Origin: Tigriopus japonicus
Lineage: Eukaryota > Arthropoda > Copepoda > Harpacticoida > Harpacticidae
DNA: 64,000 bases
NCBI GenBank assembly: GCA_010645155.1
Contig: CM021314.1
Coordinates: 9,198,822-9,262,821 of the forward strand
Reading direction: 5' to 3'
The notes beneath the pieces were generated by a model. That model had not been told where the DNA came from. It saw nothing but the letters and a program-made list of their open reading frames with translations, and made no database searches. Every line of letters begins with the position of its first letter. Position 1 is the first letter of the stretch. The position numbers were made by a program, and so were the translations under genes. Of the stretch, positions 55,801 to 64,000 are shown piece after piece.

Positions 55801-58762
55801 GTGAATTTATTATACGAGTACCAAACACGGACTTTAGAATAGCCAGGCATTCTACTGTCTGACAGGCTAGAAGGGTCACGGGGTGGATGGGTTACAATTA
55901 AAAGATGACATTGTAAATCTTGGGAAACAACCAAATCGACAGGGAAAAACCCTTTCTCTGAGAGCTACGTAGATTCTTCAACAGAATTCAACGGAATCGA
56001 CTCCTTATGTCAACCTCATTTGGGAACGCACCTTTGCTGAAGAGTCATGTAAGTATAGGTTCGTTCTGAAACCTCTGTTTTGCGGTGAATTAGAGCAAAT
56101 ATTTAGTTTGTGATTTAGATTTATGTAATCATTGGAGGGCGGGAAAATATGTAGTTTTTGGAGGCCAAAAAAACATTTTTTATGTTGTAAAAAAGGCATT
56201 TTATGTCATGAAAAGTGGGATTGGAAGTATTTGAAAGAGCTGAATACTTATAATAAATAAGTCATGTGGAATTTTTGCTCAGTGGGTCTCTTGCCTCAAC
56301 GAGGCACATATTTTACTGCAAATACAAGTGAGGCCGTGGTATATGGACAAAGCTCTCCACGTTCCCGTCTCTCTTTCTCTCTCGTTTGACAGTAGTTCCG
56401 AACCTTGGCCACGCACTTCGGGGACTGCTTGTTTCTGAGCTTGCTCTCCTACTTCATCGCCTGCTCAATCTCATCCCTCATCCGGTTCATCCTCGACTAC
56501 CTAACCTCCTAAAACATTTTGCTCGTAAAAAAACCTAAAATCTCCTAAATCGATTAATTATAATTTACAAAAGTACCACCCAAATACCCTTTAGAAGTCG
56601 GCGAAGATCAAAAGATGGCACTGGTTCCAAATCTTACCGAGGCAGTAATCCGTCACGTTGTGTAAATCTGCCTTATATTTTAAGCAAAAAATGAATTTGC
56701 GCTCTATTATGGTATAAAAAGCACTAAGTTTGTCAAAACAATTGTCTAAACTTACGAATTTTCTATAAATAACCAATAATTTTGGTGAAAAATATCCCGT
56801 TTGCTTGCAAGAATGATTAAGTTTTTTTATGTTTTAACATAACTTTTTACTCTTAATGATCACCTTTTCTACTCTTATTGATCACCTATTGTGAGCTCAG
56901 AACAAGGATTATTTTTTCATAATAGAGCTTGAATATCAGTGTGTGGGTATGATCGTCATCACGAGATAAGAAATATTTCTATACATCGAGCAAATCAGTT
57001 TATTGAAATTTATTCAGAATGTACACGGTACTGAAAAAATCATGTCACGTTTACAGAGAATTTCCCCAACACTATGTAAGGATTTCTTTAAACGTGGTCT
57101 ATGCACTATGAGATACACGTACGTTTCTGGCCTAGAAAACCAAGTGGAAAAACCTTGATTTACAACTTTTCTCTAAGTCAGGTCTTATTTGTAAAATTCT
57201 TCATTTTTGTATGTTTTGTCACACCAGGTCAAAAATATGATAAATTGTTACCCAAATCACACTTAACATTCATTTTCTGGAATAAGGGCTTTTAAACTTC
57301 CCAAAATGGCATGTTGGTACGTTGATTCAAATTTGGTGAAATTCTGTAAGATCTTAAAAAATCGCTCCATTGTCCTTTGGGAAACAACAAATTCGTACGA
57401 AATCCAAAGGTACAACCATTCAGAAGATTTCCTTAAATTTTCAAAAGAATGCCTAGCTTAGAATGGTCAAGGTAATGGGAGTGATTACCGTATCATCTTA
57501 GGGACCTGCTGCCGTCTCAAACAGCCGTTAGCAGTGTAGGCTTGCCAAAAAATCACAGTTTTCAAGGGTCAGATTTTCGAAAAATGTTGCATTTATGGGC
57601 AATGGCATGGTTAATGGATGTTGAGAAGCATTGCCAAGTAATTTTAAAACAAATGGAGAAATTGGAAGCCTTCAATTAAACAAATTATTTGTTTTTAGGG
57701 TTAGTTGCCCCAGGAACCGATCTCCTCTGGTCATCTTGTTATTCAAAGTCGGGCATTCCTAATTTCAAAGTTCGGAAGAACCCTCTCAACTTATGTAGCG
57801 AAATTTTAGAGAAAAGCAACAAAACATACTTTTTTGGAAATACAATGTCAAGAATTGCTATTTCAACTTCAATTTGTGCAGATAAGAAAGGCATTGTTGC
57901 AATTACCAGGCCTAAACCTTCGTTTTAGTTACCTCGGATGCTCATCAGAAACACAGGTCTTCCGAAATTTATTTCCCGCCAAAAATGATGACGTCACTAG
58001 TAATTGCTGTAATTGGAAAATGGTTTTTCAAAAATATGTTTTTTAAGTACGATTTAGGTAATATTATTTAACATTTTGACCTGTTACCAAAATTAAGATT
58101 ATTTGATTTGTTTTATGAGATCAAGAATAAATATTAGTTTCTTGGGAATTTGAGTTTTCATATACTTGGAACTACCCGGAACGATTTTTCGCTTTTTCGC
58201 TTTTTGAAGGAAAAAATGGGCCAGTTAAAATTGAATTACTCAGCAGCTGATCAACACATTTTCAATCAATTTCAATTCAATAGGTAACATGGGCAGCTCT
58301 AAAAATTTGTTGACTAGATTTTCAAAAAGGTGTCAATTTAATAGGGTTTTAGCTTCATAATTTTTAATCTAGAACCGACTTAGATAAAAGTGGTAAATCC
58401 AAGTTGTTGGTTTCTCAGCCATAAACATATCTCAAAGGGAATTTCTCTGCAAACTTAATATGATATTTTCAGTCCCGTGCTAAACCATTGACTTCAATCG
58501 TCTGCTCCTCGATATGAAATCAAAGGTAATGTACAAATTTCATTCATAGTTATGGGTTGGCTTTGCTTCCCACTCTCAAGTACGAAACATCAATTTTTAA
58601 AGCTAATCCCTTTTCCAAGCCACAGGCTATTTACTCCAAGATTTCAGCTCAAAGCGGCGAGCTAGTTTTTAGTAGATAGTTTTTAGGTAAGGATTATTCA
58701 AAAGGCCAAAGCCTTATCTGATCAGAAATGACTTGCAAGACATTATACTTCAGAAGGCTTTT
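55801..58762. other. Intergenic DNA between RSK and the ML gene
   Basis: No supported gene. A GC-richer patch lies at about 56280-56520. An open frame at 57689-57928 follows an acceptor-like TTTGTTTTTAG, but it has no recognised domain or partner exon. Confidence 0.4.
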
Positions 58763-58768
58763 TTTATT
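58763..58768 (-). terminator. Poly(A) signal of the ML-domain gene
   Basis: AATAAA on the minus strand, about 75 bases after the stop codon of the ML-domain gene. Confidence 0.7.
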
Positions 58769-58840
58769 TATCTAAAAACGTTAACTAAGAGTGGTCAACT
58801 TTTAATTTTGGTTTCTTAACAGTGGTAATCATCATAAGGC

Positions 58841-59503
58841 TTAAAGAATGAAAGCGGGGATTTTCAGGCACACCAGCGGCGTTTTCCCGCTTACTTGAGA
58901 TTCCTGGAGACACCCTGATGCTGGTTGATCAAAGTCAAACAATTGGATCTTAACCGAGATTTGAAGGCCAGGGTAATAATTCCCGGCAATGCGAATAGGC
59001 AATTGGTAAACCACCTTTTCGCCAGCTTGAATGGGGCACTGATTACCGCTCAAAATGTAGGGACAAGCGTTGCCGGCCACTTCGCAAATGGGTTTCTTTG
59101 TATTCAAATTTGGCAACACTGGAAGCGAACCAGACGCTGTAGCCGCCAAAAAGTTGACTGGAGTTCTGGGTGTGAAAGCAATCCGAAGTTGAAAACTGCC
59201 TTTGGTAAAGCCGTAAGCCTGAAGAGTAGAGTTATAAGGGGCGTTGATACCCACGAAGGACACGGTTTCGGATCCACCGCAAGACAAGACACGAACCGCC
59301 CCTTTCAATTGGGCGGGAGGTAAAGGCGGTCCAGAATAAGTGTGGGGAGGACAGTTCCCGTCTCGAAGATTCTTGAAACTACCACATGCTTGGAGAGCTT
59401 CTTGGATTAATGGAGGAAGAGATGATTTGTCTTGGACGAGATTGTCAAAGTCTTGAGCCACACTCAACGAAAGAGCCGCTAGAGAAATAAGGAGTAATTT
59501 CAT
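58841..59503 (-). CDS. Secreted ML-domain (NPC2/MD-2-like) lipid-binding protein
   Basis: ML proteins are small secreted or lysosomal beta-sandwich proteins that bind sterols or other lipids. One uninterrupted exon encodes 220 residues. A signal peptide is clear (MKLLLISLAALSLSVAQ). The C-terminal half carries the NPC2 signature: ICEVAGNACPYILSG, then CPIQAGEKVVYQLPIRI, a YPGLQISVKIQLFD strand and LVCLKIPAFIL at the end. Eight cysteines (40, 51, 75, 140, 147, 156, 198, 212) could form disulfides, and Asn91 is in an NST glycosylation site. The protein is about 70 residues longer than typical NPC2, mostly from an N-terminal extension between the signal peptide and the ML fold. Exact ligand unknown. 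It has its own TATA/initiator promoter and poly(A) signal. Confidence 0.88.
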   Translation of the reverse strand: MKLLLISLAALSLSVAQDFDNLVQDKSSLPPLIQEALQACGSFKNLRDGNCPPHTYSGPPLPPAQLKGAVRVLSCGGSETVSFVGINAPYNSTLQAYGFTKGSFQLRIAFTPRTPVNFLAATASGSLPVLPNLNTKKPICEVAGNACPYILSGNQCPIQAGEKVVYQLPIRIAGNYYPGLQISVKIQLFDFDQPASGCLQESQVSGKTPLVCLKIPAFIL

Positions 59504-59525
59504 TTTCGAATGGAGCTAGAAGTTC

Positions 59526-59566
59526 GACTGATCTAGCAATCATGAATGTTTCATTCATATATATAA
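59526..59566 (-). promoter_or_regulatory. TATA box and initiator of the ML-domain gene
   Basis: On the minus strand TTATATATATGAA (59566-59554) is followed by TCAGTC (59531-59526), a perfect match to the arthropod initiator TCAGTY. The start at the A (59529) lies about 30-36 bases after the TATA run and 26 bases before the ATG. The spacing is that of a classical core promoter. Confidence 0.75.
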
Positions 59567-59569
59567 GGC

Positions 59570-61369
59570 CAAGATATGGTCCGACTTCTTTTTTGAAAGA
59601 AGAACCTGAGTGTTATTTAACTCATTTACCATATATGTGGTTGCGTCTTGCGGTTTCTTTCAAAATGATAACCATCAACAAAAATTGCTCTTCGTCTATG
59701 CATATTTGTCTCCAAATAGAAAAGCAATTTTAAGCCTTCTGGATGTACTTCTAGGCTGAAAATATTTGCCTTTTTTATAGACATGTGATAATTTATGCCT
59801 TGATGGTTCGATGTTCTCTGGTCTGTCTTGGAGAACATCGTTTTGCAAGCAGCTACCTGAAAACTGGATACTCGGGGTGCTTATCATTGTACTTTGAACC
59901 TTGGATGGCTCTTTGTGCAGGTCCTACGTAATCAACGATTAGTTGATTCAGTCGGGGGGAAGGCAGGCATTGAAAGCAAAAAAAAATCTTTTGTGAACCA
60001 AAGTGTAAGTTGACGAACTGATTTGATTTCAAGCGTGAATAATCTGGTCAATAACGATGAAAGTGAGTCCATTTCATCAGTCACCGCCTCAAAACATACT
60101 TTAAAGAACAAGATTGGCGGATTGATAAGTTTTTGCTTTGAGTCCGAAAGCACTTGAAAATCGCATCAACAATTTGCTCTTGCTTCATATATGCGGCTAA
60201 TGTAAAAGAAACACGGCTCGGTCCACCACTTGCATCAATTCACAAGTAATGTTTTTGAAGTATGACATTTTCTTCACATTTTTATGCATTTTTCTTATCT
60301 GAAGAACTAAGAGTGCTTGTCCAGTTCAATTTTATCCTTTTTTAAATCAAGCTATATTTATACTTGCATGCCCAAAGCCAAAAGCCGCGGGCACTTCATT
60401 TGAAGGACGAAGACACACTTTTTCATACTTTTCAGTCTATACAGGGTTTCAATACTTTCCGGTCTGTACAGGGTTTGCTATTTTTCATTCTTTTTGATGT
60501 GTATCAATAATAGAAAATCATGATCATGCAAGCTACACCGACCTTTTTCCTCATGGCGCTCTGAAGTAAATACTTCGAGTTACTTGTTCAGTTTCCTCAT
60601 TATTACGCCATATTTTGTCTTATGTCACTGAGGAAGTTTATTTCAGGAAAGCTCTGAAGCAATTATTTGCTCGTCGTAACTTACTAACATCTCAATAACA
60701 CCCCTTTTGAAAAGTTTGACTTCTCCAAAGATTGTAGCCATTTCATCCACATTTGATATTTCTATGGAATTTTCTTCTCGAGTTGTGTTCTTACCATTGT
60801 GCATGCAAACAAACTGAGCAAACTTGAGCAAGCCAAGGTACAAAGGTTTCGTTTGAACCCTGTAGCTCCATGGTTTGTCTGTTCTTTTTTCATTCCACTC
60901 TACAGGAAAACTTTTGGCTCTGGTTAATGCTAACTGCACTCAAATTGTCAGAATAAGCAACATTACCTGCTACGTCACTTCAAAGCATTCAGGATCAGAG
61001 GATTTTTTTGGTTTGGAAGTATTATGGCCATGTGGCAATATATGTGGCAAAACTGGCCACAAAATTCGGAAACTAAGCATGATATTTCATCAACATAAAA
61101 ATGGAATGCAAGTGTTTGAACATTGAAGCAATACTATTTTATTTCATTGAATAATCAATATATCCCTGAAACAAAACATTTCAGGCAAAATGATATTTTT
61201 CCTATTTTTGCCCAAAAAAGACATTTTTTGCTTTGAGACGCAAATTTGTTTTTGTTGCTTAACGCGAACAAACTGGTATCTGTATTTTTTTCGTTTTTGG
61301 GTGACCCCAGTTGGCAACCTCCCGTGGAAGAATTGATTCAAGTACTCGAATCCCATCACTGGTTGTCAG
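59570..61369. other. Intergenic DNA
   Basis: No supported gene. A short direct repeat (CTATACAGGGTTT/CTGTACAGGGTTT) lies at about 60437-60478. A 98-codon minus-strand frame at 60643-60939 has no recognised domain. Confidence 0.4.
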
Positions 61370-61819
61370 CAGGGTTGCATCGGTGAAGAACCCGCCCGTT
61401 TTTTTTGGATGTTAAAAATGACAAACTTGGGTTGGAAACATTTGCCCAGAATTGAGATATGTATTTGGCCAAATTTGACTTTGCTATGTCAACAAAAAAC
61501 ATATTAAAATCAGAAAATGGCAACTTATTGGCAACATTCCTCGCATTGAGTGCAACTTTTAACAAAAGTGAGCAACTTTATCCGTGCCCTATTTATAACA
61601 TATCCTCATAATTCATATCTTCTTCAAGAGCTCAAGGAAATGCAATATCCACGAGCATTGAATTGAAGTCGCAGGGGTGAGCATAATTTTGAGGGACGAA
61701 TTTCGGGCCAAAAAGAGAAAAATCCGAAAAAAACAAAAACCAGAAAAATCCGCCCGAAATCCCCGACCCGGCAGGTTTTTCGGGTTTAATGTCAACCCGG
61801 CGGGATTGAAGCAACCCTG
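61370..61819. mobile_element. hAT-like MITE, CAGGGTTGC ends
   Basis: The ends CAGGGTTGC and GCAACCCTG are inverted repeats, and the 8-bp duplication GTTGTCAG is exact (61362-61369 and 61820-61827). Length 450 bp. The short overlapping open frames inside have no recognised domain. Confidence 0.9.
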
Positions 61820-61827
61820 GTTGTCAG

Positions 61828-62602
61828 TCGGCCTATTTACGTTAATAATTTTGGAGCAATCAGGTTACGCAACGACTTGATTGCTAGAAACATATGTTTT
61901 TGCAACGAGAAATAAAATTACAAACAAAGCATGCTCTTGAATGCACCAAGAGCATGTTTTGACTTTTTTTTTTAACCTTCCACAACTGTCCTGATGTGTC
62001 AAGTCTTGAACTCACTGCAAAATTCACTTTCGGGGTGATTTTCACTGAAGGGTGAGACTATTTTCCTCCATCTAATTGATTTTACTAATTTGATTAGAGT
62101 TGAATGAAACCAAATTAATATATTCTAATAGCTGTAACATAGTTTTTCGAGAAACTGAAGCTAAATAAAAATTGTTTCATGCTATGTCACTTTCTCAAAA
62201 AAAGGTTGCTAACCTTTTTAGCATTTTATGGAAAATCTCTTTCGGTGCAACTTTTTGAAGAGAACCAGAGATGGCTTTGATAACTTAACGAAATGACGCC
62301 TTTGAATGGTAGATGACATTAGTGTAATTTCAATTTAAAAGTCCGGAACCGGTTTGTGACGTTTACTTGAAAACCACCGTACTTAAGTCCGCACAGAAAA
62401 CACATTAAACATTTTACGGCCTGGTTCCATGTGAATTGCAAGTTTCGCCACGTATAATTTTTGCAAAAATTTATCTCAAAATGTCATAAGTTTCACATTT
62501 TTTCTAACCTAAACCCCATCATACTATCAAAAAGTTAAACTGGCAACAGAGTAAATTTCAGTTTTTGTTGAACATCCTTGGCTGTGTGTTAGGTAACATC
62601 AG
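61828..62602. other. AT-rich intergenic DNA
   Basis: Nothing supported on either strand. Confidence 0.4.
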
Positions 62603-63140
62603 CAAGGCCCGGAAAATTATTTGGTATTTTGTCTGTGTGCGCCGATTTTCTAAAAATGTTTGGTCAATTTGATGCAAATGGCCGATTTCGGAGGCATGCT
62701 TGGCATCTAATTCATTTTTTTGTGGGTTGCGGATTTTTATTTACCGCTACAAGGAATGGGATTCCTTGTAAAGAAAGTTAATCATGACCGTTAGTGCATG
62801 ATATATAAGTATAAGATTAGCATTTACATGTCACTTTGACACTGCGCTTAACAATACAATTTTCAAGTTTTTTCGTATATAACAGTTGTTATAGTTGTGA
62901 GTGTCTAATCTCAATACTAATACCCTTTTGTATACATTTTGGTATTTTGAGTAAGCACTATTGTTCATTGGCCATTCCTTTACTCTTACTCCATTTTGCC
63001 TGAAATGTTTTTCTGGCTTAAATAATCGAGAAAACATTAAATTTTCCCTTGAAACAAACACAATATTTTAAAAACAATCGAGGAAAAAGGAAAAACATTT
63101 TTTAAACATTACGTTTTTAATAAAATATTTTCGGGCCCTA
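62603..63140 (+). mobile_element. hAT-like MITE, TAGGGCCCGG family, copy 3
   Basis: The left end is slightly degenerate (CAAGGCCCGG) and the right end reads CGGGCCCTA. Flanks AACATCAG and CACGTCAG match at six of eight. The interior is collinear with 15389-15953 (shared GTGTGC(G/A)CCGATTTTC and GGAGGCAT blocks) but has extra sequence near 62735-62870. Confidence 0.82.
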
Positions 63141-64000
63141 CACGTCAGGTTGTTATTGCCATGGTAAGTCGTAACCTTGTTTTTAGGTTTCGCAACACGA
63201 AAAACGTTTCTTCCACGCTCAAAACAAGTTTTAAGTTCCTGACAATTTGAAATAACATTCAATACTTGCCGTACGAGGCTTAATTAATAATTATACCGTT
63301 TTACGGATGTCGTGCTACAGCCAAGCTTGCCATTTTACTTGATCCAGTTTGCCCAAAAAATATATCTTGCAATAACAGTTTCGAAAAAGAATTAAAAGTT
63401 TATCTGGAATTTATGAGGAAACGAAACACGGTGTTCCGAATGGCTTTTTAGGTTTGAATCAAAATACCCAAAAACAGCATGGCACTTTTTGGACCCACAA
63501 TTCAATGAAGAACAGCTTTACTTTTATTGTATTATATAAGATTAGGTCCAGGGAAAAAGTTATATACCTAAAAACCTATTAAATATAACATTTTTTAACA
63601 AACTATCTAATCCATATTTAGAGACCATTTAGTTACATAATGAATTCAAATTGAAAAAAAAATCATTCAGCAACAGCTGAGTTATTTGACTTTGAATGGT
63701 CCATTTTCGACCCCAAAAAGCCGAAAAACGCTACAGTTATATGAAAAAACAAATTCCCAAAGATTTCACATAGTTTTTCAATATTGCAAAAATAAATGAT
63801 TTTTTTCAGTTTTGGAACTTATGTCAAAATAGCTCAAAATATGAAAAAATATCACTTAAAATGCACTTAAATAAGATTTTTGGAAAGTTATTTTCATAAC
63901 AATTTAGGGTACGCTATGATGCGTGTTGTGCCAAAATTACAAATAAAAATGTCTAACAGAGTCATATCCAAAATTACGATTTCTAGAAGGACCATGTTCA
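63141..64000. other. AT-rich end of window
   Basis: No gene, tandem array or element boundary could be supported. Confidence 0.4.

Noticed and set aside
57689..57928. Open frame after an acceptor-like site
   Set aside because: Composition is fairly protein-like, but no partner exon, domain or repeat copy could be found.
60643..60939. 98-codon minus-strand frame
   Set aside because: No recognisable motif and no start or splice context.

Overview
This is a eukaryotic, intron-rich and repeat-rich animal chromosome segment. There are GT-AG introns, poly(A) signals, transposable elements and no operons. An arthropod, plausibly a crustacean, is suggested by a TATA plus TCAGTC initiator core promoter and by the mix of Tc1, hAT-like and copia-like elements. 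That assignment is inference; no species can be named from the sequence.

Three protein genes are well supported. (1) Minus strand, 6290 to 2466: a Regnase/ZC3H12-type endoribonuclease. Four coding exons with correct splice phases give 1046 visible codons with a UBA-like segment, NYN nuclease, CCCH zinc finger and the family C-terminal domain. Its initiator exon lies further upstream and is not securely identified. (2) Plus strand, 27855 to 54988: a complete p90 ribosomal S6 kinase (RSK). Sixteen coding exons join in phase into 808 codons with both kinase domains, the linker phosphosites and a C-terminal ERK-docking tail. (3) Minus strand, 59503 to 58841: a single-exon, secreted ML-domain (NPC2/MD-2-like) lipid-binding protein with a clear core promoter and a poly(A) signal.

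Layout: 1-2465 holds a microsatellite, a tRNA-like SINE and 3' flank. 2466-6290 is Regnase. 6291-27500 is gene-poor. It holds two nearly identical copies of a ~1 kb element with 5-bp target duplications, copy 1 of a hAT-like MITE family, a copia-type LTR beside a 645-base N gap, an inverted pair of related open frames, an element with ~20-bp terminal inverted repeats, a second tRNA-like SINE and some unrecognised coding-like fragments. 27500-55800 is RSK. Its introns carry a dead Tc1 element, a fossil LINE reverse transcriptase and several short elements with terminal inverted repeats and 8-bp target duplications. 55800-64000 holds the ML gene and two more hAT-like elements.

The three genes do not form a pathway in the bacterial sense. 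RSK is an ERK effector and Regnase is an mRNA-decay enzyme. In vertebrates Regnase-1 is controlled by signalling kinases, but nothing here shows a link between these neighbours. The most unusual content is mobile: the 5-bp-duplication element without inverted termini, and the family of insertions whose duplicated sites allow precise boundaries.
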